This document shows, piece by piece, positions 29,328 to 38,663 of a stretch of 64,000 nucleotides of DNA. Location of the stretch: contig NZ_JAAVAU010000031.1 in assembly GCF_014803895.1 (NCBI RefSeq), positions 1-64,000 on the forward strand. The letters run 5' to 3'. The position numbers and the translations under genes were made by a program. The stretch comes from Lactobacillus sp. GTDB lineage: Bacteria; Bacillota; Bacilli; Lactobacillales; Lactobacillaceae. The first letter of the stretch is position 1; the number at the start of each line of letters is the position of its first letter. The notes below the pieces were generated by a model that worked only from the letters and a program-made list of their open reading frames with translations, was not told the DNA's origin and did no database searches.

Positions 29328-29585
29328 ATGGCAAAAAAATCAAAAATTGTTAAAGCTGCAAAGCAACGTGAATTAATTAAAAAATACTACGAATTAAAAG
29401 CTGCCGGTAATATCGAAGCATTGGCAAAATTACCACGCAATGCTCGTCCAGTGCACTACCATAATCGTGATGCATTTGATGGCAGACCTCATGGCTACAT
29501 GCGTAAATTTGGTATGTCACGTTTACGTTTCAAAGAACTAGCTCACAAAGGTCAATTACCTGGTGTAAAAAAAGCAAGTTGGTAA
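29328..29585 (+). CDS. rpsN: 30S ribosomal protein S14, zinc-independent (C-minus) form
   Basis: 85 residues. It has the conserved [26 protein letters not shown] and SRLRFKELA pieces of bacterial S14 and no CxxC zinc knuckle, so it is the zinc-free paralogue. In many Firmicutes this copy lies apart from the ribosomal operons, often under zinc control, and substitutes for the zinc form in zinc limitation. Here it is a single gene with a strong promoter and AAAGGAAAG ribosome site. The short DNA upstream shows no recognisable Zur operator. Slightly shorter than the usual 89 residues. Confidence 0.93.
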   Translation: MAKKSKIVKAAKQRELIKKYYELKAAGNIEALAKLPRNARPVHYHNRDAFDGRPHGYMRKFGMSRLRFKELAHKGQLPGVKKASW

Positions 29586-29586
29586 T

Positions 29587-29621
29587 AAAAATAGGCATCC
29601 TATTGGGATGCCTATTTTTTT
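29587..29621. terminator. bidirectional terminator, rpsN / mazF
   Basis: AAAAATAGGCATCC pairs with GGATGCCTATTTTT (4-base loop), T run on both sides. Confidence 0.88.
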
Positions 29622-29625
29622 GTAA

Positions 29626-29961
29626 TTAATTAAGTTCTAACGCATATTCAATCATTTGCCGTACTCGAAGTAAATCCTCTGGTCGTAAATGATCAGCTGG
29701 CTTTTCATCAAGCAACCTTTCACGTGAAAATGTTTGAATTTGTGCTGCATTTACTCTTCCATGAATATGATAATTTTCTAAATCAACATACGTTGGAAAC
29801 TTATTACCATGAGAAGTAATCGGACATAACATCAAATAATGTGTTTTATCATTATAAGCATCAGAAGATACCACAACAGCTGGATGCTTACCCTTCATTT
29901 CTTGACCAACGGATGGAGAAAAATCTGCCCATACTATATCTCCTTGTTTAAATCTGATCAT
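29626..29961 (-). CDS. mazF: toxin MazF/PemK (mRNA interferase)
   Basis: 111 residues from ATG 29961 (MIRFKQGDIVWADFSPSVGQ). Longer upstream frames are inside the antitoxin gene. Typical PemK/MazF fold features: GDIVWADFSPS (about 6-16), KHPAVVVSSDAYN (about 25-37), CPITS (about 47-51) with the Arg and Thr region of the active site, and the C-terminal RVRQMIEYAL helix. The toxin cleaves mRNA at short motifs. It overlaps the antitoxin end by 14 bases, which secures antitoxin-first translation. Preceding gene mazE. Confidence 0.88.
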   Translation of the reverse strand: MIRFKQGDIVWADFSPSVGQEMKGKHPAVVVSSDAYNDKTHYLMLCPITSHGNKFPTYVDLENYHIHGRVNAAQIQTFSRERLLDEKPADHLRPEDLLRVRQMIEYALELN

Positions 29962-30217
29962 TCTTATCGTCCCTATACATTTCATGCATTCCCATTTGTT
30001 CCCAGTCTTCCTGCTCGTTAGATTCCATTCTTTCAAAATCCTCTTCAGAAGTATAAGGATTTTGAATATAAGGTACTAACACGATACTGCCATTACTAGT
30101 TTGGTGAATAAGATAATGAGCACCAGAATCAACGTTAAAGCTAGCAGGCAAAGAAATCCCAATAGAATTTCCAACTTTTCTAGTTACAACATGTTTAAGA
30201 GAAAAATTAATCTTCAT
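29948..30217 (-). CDS. mazE: antitoxin MazE-like (AbrB/SpoVT fold)
   Basis: 89 residues. The N-terminal 50 have the AbrB swapped-hairpin motif, VTRKVGNSIGISLPASF, which binds the operator DNA. The C-terminal 40 are acidic (EEDFERMESNEQEDWEQMG) and would wrap MazF. Overlap with the toxin gene (14 bases) and order are typical of type II toxin-antitoxin modules. Ribosome site is modest (AGGTAGTT). Autoregulation is expected; no operator could be marked with confidence. Confidence 0.85.
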   Translation of the reverse strand: MKINFSLKHVVTRKVGNSIGISLPASFNVDSGAHYLIHQTSNGSIVLVPYIQNPYTSEEDFERMESNEQEDWEQMGMHEMYRDDKNDQI

Positions 30218-30311
30218 TTAACTAACTACCTCACTTTTCTTAATGGTTTAATTATACGGTGTATTACTTAGTTTTACAAAAGAGGAGCTCTATTTTTATC
30301 GTTGGAAAAAT

Positions 30312-30345
30312 AAAAAAATGCATCTCGAATGAGATACATTTTTTA
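30312..30345 (-). terminator. gpmA terminator
   Basis: AAAAAAATG-TATCTC stem (GATGCATCTCG loop region), T run on the minus strand, just after the gpmA stop. Confidence 0.75.
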
Positions 30346-30372
30346 ATATTTATTCTTTTTTCAAAAAACTAA

Positions 30373-31065
30373 CTAATCGTCAAGTTTTTCTTTGTTAACA
30401 ACATCCAAGTTTTCATCGAATGTGTAAACAACTGGTTCACCAGTCTTCATTTCTAAGTCCATGATATCATCATCAGAGATGTTTTCAATGTACTTAGTCA
30501 AAGCACGAAGTGAGTTACCGTGAGCAGCAATAATAACGTTCTTGCCATCAAGTAAATCTGGAGCAATGTTATCTTCCCAGAAAGGCATTACACGATCTAA
30601 AGTTACGTGAAGGTTTTCTGCCTTAGGAACGATATGTGGATCTAAGTTTGCGTAACGACGATCATGTGCTTGACTGAATTCGTTATCGTCATCAATAGCT
30701 GGTGGTAAAACATCGTAAGAACGACGCCAAATGTGAACTTGTTCGTCACCGTACTTTTCAGCAGTGTCCTTCTTGTTTAAACCTTGAAGTGCACCGTAAT
30801 GACGTTCGTTAAGTCTCCAAGTCTTAGTTTCTGGAATCCAAAGTTGGTCACTTTCTTCAAGTGCGTAGTGCAAAGTCTTGATAGCACGAGTTAATAATGA
30901 AGTGTAAGCTTGATCAAATTCAAGACCGTGTTCCTTAATTAAACGACCAGCCTTCTTAGCTTCTTCAACACCTTTTTCTGAAAGGTTAACATCTACCCAA
31001 CCAGTAAATTGATTAGAAAGGTTCCATTCACTTTGTCCGTGACGAATTAATACTAATTTTGACAT
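30373..31065 (-). CDS. gpmA: 2,3-bisphosphoglycerate-dependent phosphoglycerate mutase
   Basis: 230 residues of the histidine phosphatase clan. [10 protein letters not shown] (His 9, about 6-15) is the phosphorylated histidine; the Glu region [11 protein letters not shown] (about 89-99) and [11 protein letters not shown] (about 180-190, second His) complete the active site. It interconverts 3- and 2-phosphoglycerate in glycolysis. Codon use is strongly biased, as for highly expressed genes. Strong AAGGAG site. It is monocistronic, with its terminator following. Confidence 0.97.
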   Translation of the reverse strand: MSKLVLIRHGQSEWNLSNQFTGWVDVNLSEKGVEEAKKAGRLIKEHGLEFDQAYTSLLTRAIKTLHYALEESDQLWIPETKTWRLNERHYGALQGLNKKDTAEKYGDEQVHIWRRSYDVLPPAIDDDNEFSQAHDRRYANLDPHIVPKAENLHVTLDRVMPFWEDNIAPDLLDGKNVIIAAHGNSLRALTKYIENISDDDIMDLEMKTGEPVVYTFDENLDVVNKEKLDD

Positions 31066-31223
31066 GAACTGTATCTCCTTTTATAACATTATTCATTAAC
31101 TATTTTACACGCTTAAGGTTAAAAATCATAGGAATTAAGAGAAAAAACCTTTTTCTTCCTAATACCGGAAGATGAAAAGTGTACAATAGAAACAAACATT
31201 ATTTTTATTTGGAGTGCTATAAA

Positions 31224-32054
31224 ATGAAACTTTTTAAGAAAAAAACGTCGTTTTTTGTTTTAATGCTAGCTATCTTCACTTTGATTGTAGCAACTGGTTG
31301 TAGTAAAAAAACAGAAGAAAAAAAATCTTCTAATTTACCTTCTGCAGCTAGTTTAATCAACAAAGATTTCAATAAGAGCATTACAAGTGGTCATTATGAT
31401 CAAACTCTTTCTTCTACGGAGATGAAGCAAACCACTAAAGCAAGTGGATACTTTAAGCAAAATTCTGTTACTTATATGGATTACGCAATTACTAATAAAT
31501 CTAAAACTCAAACTGAAAAGATTTGGCTGACTAACTCTACTCTTTACTTATTATTACAAGGAAATCACGGCAAATGGATTAAGAATACTGCTGATAGTGA
31601 TAACTTTGATCCTGATCAAATTACAAGCCGCTTTGATAAAGATACCTTCTCTACTATAAATAAAGAGCTTGTTAAGTATGCACAAGTAAAGAAAGCTGGT
31701 AATTCTAGTTATAGCGTTTCTTATAGTGGAACTAATGCCAATATCTGGAAAGCTCTTAATGTATTGGTTGTTGACACAATGAATAGTCCCGGTTCTCAAA
31801 ATATGAATATTGCCCGGACAATAAATACCGCTAGTGTACAAAGTATTAAGATTAAATACATCATCAACAAATCTACCCAAAAAATTAGTAATATTACTTA
31901 TCAAGCAACCTTCAGTATTAATGGTAAGTACAACTTTACCTGGAAGCAAGTTTACGATGAATTAAATGAACATAATAATCTAAAAGTTCCTTCAAAAATT
32001 CAAAAAAATGCAATTGATGTCAAAACAATTAAAAAGCAACAATCCAGTAATTAA
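31224..32054 (+). CDS. lipoprotein with repetitive Ser/Lys start, unknown function
   Basis: About 276 residues from ATG 31224 (MKLFKKKTS), with a GGAG site; the frame upstream (31179) lacks one. A signal peptide ends in a lipobox (LIVATGC, about 20). The rest resembles DUF6612-type surface lipoproteins: an alternating strand pattern with SSTEMKQTTKASGYFKQN and TLYLLLQGNHGKWIKN, and ends QQSSN. No catalytic motif. A promoter is not clear. Role at the cell surface unknown. Confidence 0.8.
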   Translation: MKLFKKKTSFFVLMLAIFTLIVATGCSKKTEEKKSSNLPSAASLINKDFNKSITSGHYDQTLSSTEMKQTTKASGYFKQNSVTYMDYAITNKSKTQTEKIWLTNSTLYLLLQGNHGKWIKNTADSDNFDPDQITSRFDKDTFSTINKELVKYAQVKKAGNSSYSVSYSGTNANIWKALNVLVVDTMNSPGSQNMNIARTINTASVQSIKIKYIINKSTQKISNITYQATFSINGKYNFTWKQVYDELNEHNNLKVPSKIQKNAIDVKTIKKQQSSN

Positions 32055-32082
32055 AGACACAAAAACTTACAGAATGGATTAT

Positions 32083-32114
32083 AAAAAAGTGCATCCCCTA
32101 CGGATGCACTTTTA
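32083..32114. terminator. bidirectional terminator
   Basis: AAAAGTGCATCC pairs with GGATGCACTTTT, 5-base loop; ends the lipoprotein gene and the convergent antiporter gene. Confidence 0.88.
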
Positions 32115-32123
32115 TTTTGCTTA

Positions 32124-33956
32124 TTAATTTTCTCTTCCTAATTCATCACGAATTTTGGTCACATCTGTTACTTTAGCAGTAAAGATTACATGATCGCCAG
32201 GTTCAATAATTGTGTTCCCATGTGGAGTCAACCATTTATTATCACGACGAATTCTACTAATCGTCATTTTATCAATAAAAGCTAAATTCATTAATTTTTG
32301 ACCTGTGTAGCGACGGTTACGTACAGTAACTTCATACAAACCATTTTGCGTATCATTTAAAATTTTCAGAATGGACGGTGATTCAATTAATGAACGTAAT
32401 ACAGATGTTTCAACATTAAATTGATTAAAAACTTCAATTCCTTGATCTGCCACTTGTTTTGTACGCTCGGGTGTAGGATTGAACAAACTAACAATGACAC
32501 GTTTTACACCCTTTTCCTTGGCCAAACGACCAATCCGAAGATTCTCATCATCATTCCTTAACCCAGCAACTAATAAGTCTGCTTTAAAAGCACCTGCTTT
32601 TTCTAAAGCAACTTCATCAACCCCATCAATAAAGGCTAATTTAGCAACTCTACTCTTGTAGGTATTATAGTTATCCTGTTTATGGGTAAACATTTTGACA
32701 TTATACCAATTATCGCGCAATTCTTGAGCAACTGGTACAGTCATTACATTTGTACCAATAATATTTACCCGCTCCTTAATTTTATCTTCAGTAGTTAATT
32801 TGAAGCGAGCATTGAATAAAATTGGACCTAAAATGCAGACAATAACGGCAGCTAGTGTAAAGGCATCTGATTGAGTTGAAGAAATTGCGTTTAACTTTCG
32901 TGCAACTTGTAAAGTTGGCAGTACAATTGTAATAGTTGTCATTACTAAGAAAGATCCTGCCCAGCTATTACGTCTATTAAAACTGCGTCTATAAACAAAA
33001 AAGACTGGTACCTTGGCAATTAATAAGAAAATTACTAAAACCGGGATTAACATCAAAGCACTCGGATTAGTTAATAAACTCTTTAAGTTTAAATTAACTC
33101 CAGTCATAATAAAGAAAACAGGAATAAAGAATCCATAACCAATAGAAGTTAACTTGTCCATTGTTGCTTCACTTGGTTCAAGCAACTTCATTACCATCCC
33201 AGCTAAAAAAGCACCAAGAATATTTTCTGCTCCAACACGTTCAGCAACTGTCACTAAAGTAAAGATTAAAAAGAAGGCTAGACGAATATCTAATTGAGTT
33301 GTGGACTTAGAAATTTTATTAAACCAATGATAAGGTCCACGAAAACGTTTTAATAAGAAAATAGCAGCTACAAATAAGAGAATAATCAACCATAATTGAC
33401 CAGCATTCCCCCCATTAATAGAAGCATAAATAGTTAATAACAATAGGGGAATTACTTCTCCAAGAACTGCCGTAAGTAAAATCGTCTGACCGATTGGACG
33501 AGATAGAATTTCTTTTTCTTTTAAAGTTGCAATTACTATACCTAAAGCAACAGTACTAAAAATAATTGTTGCTAGCATAATATCATTGAACAATCCTAGC
33601 ATACGCAAAATTATTGCTAAGATTACAGCAGTAATTACGACTAAAGAAAAAGACATCACTGCCGTCTTAGGCGGATTTACAGCACTTGTTTCAGTTTCTT
33701 CTTTTTTATCATCGCGTTTAAACAAGCTAAAATTAATTTCCATCCCAGAAAGAAACATTAACAAAGTCACACCAAGATTAGACAGCATTGTAATCTCACT
33801 ATTGCTAACAATAATATTTAAAAAGGACTTACCTAAAATAATCCCCGCAATAATTTCAGCAACGGCAGTAGGTATTGTCGAAATTTTAAGTCGAGCCATT
33901 AAAATTGGAATAGTCAATGCAGCTAAAGCTACGATAAAAATTGATAATTGTTCCAC
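32124..33956 (-). CDS. CPA2-type monovalent cation:proton antiporter with TrkA domains
   Basis: 610 residues. About 12-13 helices (1-385) of the CPA2 fold (KefB/NapA-like; conserved GAENILGAFLAGM with the ion-site region about 240-252), then a RCK_N Rossmann domain (about 389-500) and RCK_C (about 520-605). Such proteins move K+ or Na+ against H+ in pH and osmotic homeostasis. The RCK_N nucleotide loop is NIIGTNVMTVPVA, not the usual GxGxxG, so ligand gating may differ. Two Asp/Lys-rich blocks lie between helices. Confidence 0.9.
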   Translation of the reverse strand: MEQLSIFIVALAALTIPILMARLKISTIPTAVAEIIAGIILGKSFLNIIVSNSEITMLSNLGVTLLMFLSGMEINFSLFKRDDKKEETETSAVNPPKTAVMSFSLVVITAVILAIILRMLGLFNDIMLATIIFSTVALGIVIATLKEKEILSRPIGQTILLTAVLGEVIPLLLLTIYASINGGNAGQLWLIILLFVAAIFLLKRFRGPYHWFNKISKSTTQLDIRLAFFLIFTLVTVAERVGAENILGAFLAGMVMKLLEPSEATMDKLTSIGYGFFIPVFFIMTGVNLNLKSLLTNPSALMLIPVLVIFLLIAKVPVFFVYRRSFNRRNSWAGSFLVMTTITIVLPTLQVARKLNAISSTQSDAFTLAAVIVCILGPILFNARFKLTTEDKIKERVNIIGTNVMTVPVAQELRDNWYNVKMFTHKQDNYNTYKSRVAKLAFIDGVDEVALEKAGAFKADLLVAGLRNDDENLRIGRLAKEKGVKRVIVSLFNPTPERTKQVADQGIEVFNQFNVETSVLRSLIESPSILKILNDTQNGLYEVTVRNRRYTGQKLMNLAFIDKMTISRIRRDNKWLTPHGNTIIEPGDHVIFTAKVTDVTKIRDELGREN

Positions 33957-34054
33957 AATCTCATTCCCTTTCTATTTGCTAGAAATATTGTACAAAAAAA
34001 TTAATAAAAAAATAACCCCCATTATACTATTTGTTATCATCAGTATTTTTAATC

Positions 34055-34092
34055 AAAAAGGCACTACCTATACAATCTGGTAGTGCCTTTTT
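34055..34092 (-). terminator. terminator of the PfkB-like gene
   Basis: AAAAAGGCACTACC pairs with GGTAGTGCCTTTTT; T run on the minus strand. Confidence 0.88.
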
Positions 34093-34100
34093 ACAAACTA

Positions 34101-34913
34101 CTATTCCTCTTCAAAAGAAATTCTTTGAGCGATAATTTGTTTCTGTAATTCTAATGTTGCTTCAAAATTAGTTAACCATTCACTTTGAACTGTATCACTA
34201 GCTGCCGCAATGCTATCAGATAAATTGCGAACTGGTGCATAATTCTTTATCATACCTGCTAAAAATGTGGCGAGCAAGGTTTCTCCAGCCCCATTTTGAT
34301 TCACACTTTTAATTTCTGGTGCATCTGCCATAAATGCTGTAGTCAAACTTACAATTGCAGCACCATTTTGACCTAAAGAAAGTAAAACATGATCAGCTCC
34401 ATGAGCAACCATATCATGAGCTAAGTTAAGTAATTGATCTCTAGTCAAACTCTCATTACTCTTATTGAACCAAGCTTTAAGTTCTTCTTCATTTGGTTTA
34501 ATCAATAATGGATGAAGAGGTAAAATATCTCGAACTGTATCATAAGGCACATCAACTACAATATAGCTCATCTTTTTAGTAGCTAATGTTGCAATGTCAA
34601 TTAAGTAAGCTGGGGAAATTCCTTCAGCAAACTTGCCACTAACTACAACAATATCACCCATTTGTAAATTTTCTTTTAAGTAATCAAGTAAATCTTGCTG
34701 AGTTTTAGCACTAATTTTTTTACTACTGTTAGGATTAATAAACTTATAATCAATCCCAGCTTCATCAAGTTCTCTCACAATTTCTTTTTCATCAGTTTTA
34801 TTCACAATTCCAGTGGCAGTAGAATCAATCCCAAGCTTTTTTAAAATTAAAGAAACATCAATCCCCTTGCCCATTGTACTTTCACTACTATCTAAAGTTA
34901 TCGTATAAATCAA
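34101..34913 (-). CDS. degenerate PfkB-family sugar kinase (1-phosphofructokinase/LacC-like), likely inactive
   Basis: 270 residues, where 1-phosphofructokinases have about 305. The start MIYTITLDSSESTMGKGIDVS joins the first strand directly to the GGKGINV-type motif, so the usual NPSID-to-PGGKG lid region of about 35 residues is missing. The GAGD anion-hole/catalytic motif reads NGAGETLLATFLAGM (about 223-237), with the catalytic Asp replaced by Glu. The rest of the fold, including the SLGQNGA strand (about 190), is present and the frame is intact. A non-catalytic sugar-phosphate binder or an enzyme with much reduced activity. ATG start, but its ribosome site is poor. Confidence 0.85.
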   Translation of the reverse strand: MIYTITLDSSESTMGKGIDVSLILKKLGIDSTATGIVNKTDEKEIVRELDEAGIDYKFINPNSSKKISAKTQQDLLDYLKENLQMGDIVVVSGKFAEGISPAYLIDIATLATKKMSYIVVDVPYDTVRDILPLHPLLIKPNEEELKAWFNKSNESLTRDQLLNLAHDMVAHGADHVLLSLGQNGAAIVSLTTAFMADAPEIKSVNQNGAGETLLATFLAGMIKNYAPVRNLSDSIAAASDTVQSEWLTNFEATLELQKQIIAQRISFEEE

Positions 34914-35000
34914 AATTCTAGCCTCCGCTTAAAGTTTACTAATTTATTGTCCCACACTTTATCTTATTTTTTTACATATTTTCCCTAAATTAATTAACAT

Positions 35001-35032
35001 AAAAAGGTCATCCTGAAAAAGATGACCTTTTT
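35001..35032 (-). terminator. terminator of the 726-residue glucosaminidase gene
   Basis: AAAAAGGTCATC pairs with GATGACCTTTTT. Confidence 0.85.
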
Positions 35033-35048
35033 AAATAATACAGTAAAA

Positions 35049-37229
35049 TTATCTTACCATAACTGCTTTAGCTGGTACCCATTGGTTTCCACCTAAATTG
35101 TACCATTTTTCACCATTAATCATTGCAACCTTGAAAAACTTCCAACTAGTACCATTCTTTAAATATCTACTAGTACGAGTTTTCCCAGGCACTGTCCAAA
35201 TTGCGACACCATAATCTGGACGTGCATTAATTGTAACAACACCCGTAGACTTAATAACGTAATCATTACCAACTTGACTAGCCTCGGCAGCTACCTTCTT
35301 ACTTGTTGTAGTTTCAGAAATCGGCTTAGTAGTTAATTTACCAAGACTACTATCTACTTTTACACTTGATACAACAGTAGACTTTTTAGAAGTTATTTTC
35401 TGGGTAGAGGCTGATAAAGATTTAGAAGCTGGTTTTGAATTGTTATCAGTTTCAACTTTGCTTCCCTTATCTTCTTTTTTAACAGCAATATCGTTAAGCT
35501 TAGGTGTTGTTGCTGGTGTTGATTTTGAAGTGGTCGTTACCACTTGTACTGGTTCAGTAGACTTTTGGGCTTTTTGGGCTGTCTTGATAGGAGTATCTAC
35601 ATCTACTTTTTTATCAACAACAACAGATCCTTCTGTACTAGTATGAGTGTTATCTTGAGAAATATCTTTCTTTTCAGTAGATTCACTCTTCTTATCAGCA
35701 TCAGGAGTTGTTACTACAGCTTTTGGAGCACTAGTTTCAATCTTTTTACTGGTGATAATATTTTTAACTACTTTACTATCATCTGTCTTTGCTGGAGTAA
35801 CTTCAGGAACGGCTTTAAGTGTTTTGTCTTGTGAAGTTGCCTTGGCCGTTGTAGATTGAACTGCAGAAGTTGCCTTTGAACTAGTAGTTGGGATAGTTGT
35901 ATTAGTTTTAGCAGAAACTTCTACTTTCGTTGTTTCTGCGTTTTTTTGCGTAATAGTTTGATCAGTTACAGCTGTATCTTTGCTAGTAGGTGTAGCTGGA
36001 ACTTCCTTAACTTGTTGTTTTACTACAGTTTTTGAAGTAGCTTTCACTTGTGTTTTTTCTGGCTGACTAAGTTGAGTATTACTTACTTCGTCAGTTGTTG
36101 ATTTAGTAGAAGTTGTTTGAGTAGTGGCTGTTTGCTTTGTAGTAGATTGCACAGTCTGCTTACTGCTAGACTGTGGTTGACTAGTCTGTGTAGTCTTTGT
36201 CGAGCTACTCAATTGAGGTGTAACATTGTGCTTTGTGGTAGATTCTTCTGTCTGTTTATCAGTAGAGTTAGCTTGATTATTTTGTGCAGTCTTTACTTGT
36301 TCACTTGTAGATTTAGTTGCAGTTGTTTGAGTAGTAACAGCTTGCTTTGTAGTAGATGAAGCTTGACTAGTTGCCGTAGCATCTACTTGAGCATCTACTT
36401 GATTACTTGTAGATTGGGTTGTATTTGTTTGATCAGTTGCAAAAGCAGAACTATTTACCCAACCACTTCCAATATAAGCATGTGAAACTCCATTATTATA
36501 TGTAATATACTTGGTAACATTAACTTCTTGACCTTCACGAGCAGTACCAACTTGCGTACCTACATCACTATCTACTGGCGCATCAGTAATTGGAGTTGTG
36601 TTAGTAACTGTTTTAGTTTCATTAACTTCAGTAGTTTGAGGGTCATATTGTTCTAAATTATAAGTATCAATAACATCATTCAAAGTTTGGGAATAATTAG
36701 GAGCAGTAGCATATTTTCCTTGCAAACCATTCTCAGTAGCTTCTTTTCCAGAGCTTGAATTTTCTACCCACGTCCCTGAATAATAGTCACCCATTTGACT
36801 ACGTAACAAAGCACCATTATCATTAAATGATTCTTCATATGATGGATATTTTCTAAAACTGGCATCGGTAGTATAGTAACCATTAGAACCATATTCACCA
36901 GTTGTCATTGTAACTGATTGGCCGTTATAGTCACCTTTGACTCCAAATAAATTATTATTTGGTTCTTGTGATAAAGTTGAATTACCGTAGCCCGATTCCA
37001 CAGCAGCTTGTGCAATCATTACAGAAGTATAAGTTCCATATTTAGATGATGCATTAGTTGCAGCAGTTGCAGCTTTATCAATAAATTCTTGTGCAGACTG
37101 AGTAGTTGCAGCCTTAACCTCACCGCCAGATCCAGTAATATTTAAAGGCTTGAGGTTATTGGTAACAGAGATTCCTGCCGTCGTAATCAAAGCAGCAGTT
37201 GCAATCTGAGTAATTGTTTTTTTGTCCAT
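35049..37229 (-). CDS. GH73 glucosaminidase with long Thr/Ser-rich linker and C-terminal binding repeat
   Basis: 726 residues. A signal peptide (cleavage near VKAA-TT, about residue 41) precedes a GH73 glucosaminidase domain (about 42-205), whose catalytic Glu is in AQAAVESGYG (about 76). Two short SH3b-like stretches (about 208-265) follow, then about 370 residues of low-complexity Thr, Ser, Lys and Gln, and a C-terminal domain (about 655-726) with WTVPGK.TRTSRYLKN and GEKWYNLGGNQWVPAK repeats. It cuts peptidoglycan glycan strands and is anchored non-covalently by the tail. It is paralogous to the 38664 gene (same ends). Confidence 0.92.
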   Translation of the reverse strand: MDKKTITQIATAALITTAGISVTNNLKPLNITGSGGEVKAATTQSAQEFIDKAATAATNASSKYGTYTSVMIAQAAVESGYGNSTLSQEPNNNLFGVKGDYNGQSVTMTTGEYGSNGYYTTDASFRKYPSYEESFNDNGALLRSQMGDYYSGTWVENSSSGKEATENGLQGKYATAPNYSQTLNDVIDTYNLEQYDPQTTEVNETKTVTNTTPITDAPVDSDVGTQVGTAREGQEVNVTKYITYNNGVSHAYIGSGWVNSSAFATDQTNTTQSTSNQVDAQVDATATSQASSTTKQAVTTQTTATKSTSEQVKTAQNNQANSTDKQTEESTTKHNVTPQLSSSTKTTQTSQPQSSSKQTVQSTTKQTATTQTTSTKSTTDEVSNTQLSQPEKTQVKATSKTVVKQQVKEVPATPTSKDTAVTDQTITQKNAETTKVEVSAKTNTTIPTTSSKATSAVQSTTAKATSQDKTLKAVPEVTPAKTDDSKVVKNIITSKKIETSAPKAVVTTPDADKKSESTEKKDISQDNTHTSTEGSVVVDKKVDVDTPIKTAQKAQKSTEPVQVVTTTSKSTPATTPKLNDIAVKKEDKGSKVETDNNSKPASKSLSASTQKITSKKSTVVSSVKVDSSLGKLTTKPISETTTSKKVAAEASQVGNDYVIKSTGVVTINARPDYGVAIWTVPGKTRTSRYLKNGTSWKFFKVAMINGEKWYNLGGNQWVPAKAVMVR

Positions 37230-37311
37230 AATTATTTCCCTTCTAAACCAACATATATCTACTTACTATAATGATATAAACCATATTTTTCAATAGAATT
37301 TTTTCATAAAA

Positions 37312-37342
37312 AAAACTCATCTCACAAAAGGATGAGTTTCTT
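37312..37342 (-). terminator. GH25 gene terminator
   Basis: AAACTCATC with GATGAGTTT stem followed by T8 on the minus strand. Confidence 0.8.
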
Positions 37343-37360
37343 TACATTATCTACAAATGA

Positions 37361-38605
37361 TTATCTAAAGTTAGCAACCTTCACGTAAGCATTCTTACCA
37401 ACACGGTAGTAAGACTTACCATTAATAGTCATTGCACTACCAAAAGTTGCTCTACTGTTACCCTTGTAGAACTTAGTACCCAAAGTATAAGTACGTTTAC
37501 CCTTATTGTTGTAAATGTAAGCATTATGCGTCAAGGTACGTGGAGTACCGTCAACATTATTAACTCTTACGTATTGATTATCACCAACTTGGTAGTAAGC
37601 TTTACCATTAATACTTACTGCCCCACCAATAACAGTAATTGGAGTGTAAGCACTGTAGTATTTACCAATATATTGGCCCCTCTTATTGTAGACTTTAGAC
37701 TTGTACATAATAGTCTTAGGAGTCTTAACTGTAGTTTGGGCTTGACTAGTATTGGTAGTTGAAGGCTTAGAAGTGGTTGAACTAGAACTTGAGCTAGATG
37801 ATGAACTTGAAGTTGAGCTTGAAGTTGGAGCTTGACTAGATGCAGTATTGTATGAAAGTGGCAATAATGAAATATTACCGTCTACATATAAACCACGCCA
37901 GTTATCAGTAAATTGCCAAATTGCTACACCATCCATGGATGGGAAGTAGTTAAAGTCCGGTTCATCAATTCTACCAGTAGTAGCATATGAAGCAACCCAA
38001 AGTGAGTTAGGGTACTTAGCTAAAATAGTAGAAGTATTAATATTACTCTTTAATAAGTAAGCACCTGAGTAAAGAAGTGGCTTGTATCCAGCAGCACTAA
38101 TCTTGTTCATAAATGCTAAAATAGCACTTGCACTCGCATCTTTACCACCGTTAACATTGTTACCATCACCAGTTTCCCAGTCACAAGCAATATATGATCC
38201 CTTAGGTAACCCATATGCTTGAGCAGAACTAACGGCATAGTTTGCTTCAGCAACAGCACTGGTACTATTAGCACCAAAAGTAGCAAAATGATATGCCATT
38301 GGTAACATATTATTAGAGATAGCACTAGCAATTTGAGCCTTTGCATTAGGGTTTCTGTAACTAGTACCTTCACTTACTTTAACAATTGCGAATTGTGAGC
38401 CTGCTTGTGCATGTTTAGAAAGGTCGGTGCTTTGAAAACTAGAAACATCGACACCATATGAACGTGATGAAACATTAGTCTTTGCAGCCTGAACCTGAAC
38501 TGCCTTAGGATTAATAACATTAGTCTTAACTCCGACAAAGGCAGTAGTAGCCATTACACCAGCACAAGCTAAGGCACTGAAAAACTTTTTGTTTGCTGAA
38601 CGCAT
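37361..38605 (-). CDS. GH25 lysozyme with two C-terminal SLAP domains
   Basis: 414 residues. A signal peptide (about 1-41) is followed by the GH25 muramidase domain (about 45-240), with SYGVDVSSFQ (first Asp) and YIACDWETGDG (Asp-Trp-Glu catalytic pair, about 142). A Ser/Thr linker (about 250-288) leads to two SLAP (PF03217-type) domains (about 290-345 and 350-414) ending YVKVANFR. The same SLAP pair anchors the S-layer protein at 40771, so this enzyme binds the same wall polymer. It probably remodels the peptidoglycan beneath the S-layer. Confidence 0.94.
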   Translation of the reverse strand: MRSANKKFFSALACAGVMATTAFVGVKTNVINPKAVQVQAAKTNVSSRSYGVDVSSFQSTDLSKHAQAGSQFAIVKVSEGTSYRNPNAKAQIASAISNNMLPMAYHFATFGANSTSAVAEANYAVSSAQAYGLPKGSYIACDWETGDGNNVNGGKDASASAILAFMNKISAAGYKPLLYSGAYLLKSNINTSTILAKYPNSLWVASYATTGRIDEPDFNYFPSMDGVAIWQFTDNWRGLYVDGNISLLPLSYNTASSQAPTSSSTSSSSSSSSSSSTTSKPSTTNTSQAQTTVKTPKTIMYKSKVYNKRGQYIGKYYSAYTPITVIGGAVSINGKAYYQVGDNQYVRVNNVDGTPRTLTHNAYIYNNKGKRTYTLGTKFYKGNSRATFGSAMTINGKSYYRVGKNAYVKVANFR

Positions 38606-38663
38606 GCAATTCCTCCAAAAAATTATTATTTTCTATCAAAAATGATGAAATTATCTTCTTTAA

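Noticed and set aside
36117..36359. 80-codon plus-strand frame inside the glucosaminidase linker
   Set aside because: Antisense shadow of the Thr/Ser/Gln repeat; Cys/Leu-rich translation and no ribosome site.
37784..37812. serine codon run in the GH25 linker as a possible CRISPR or tandem repeat
   Set aside because: It is a short in-frame Ser/Thr linker, without spacers; no CRISPR array was found anywhere in the window.
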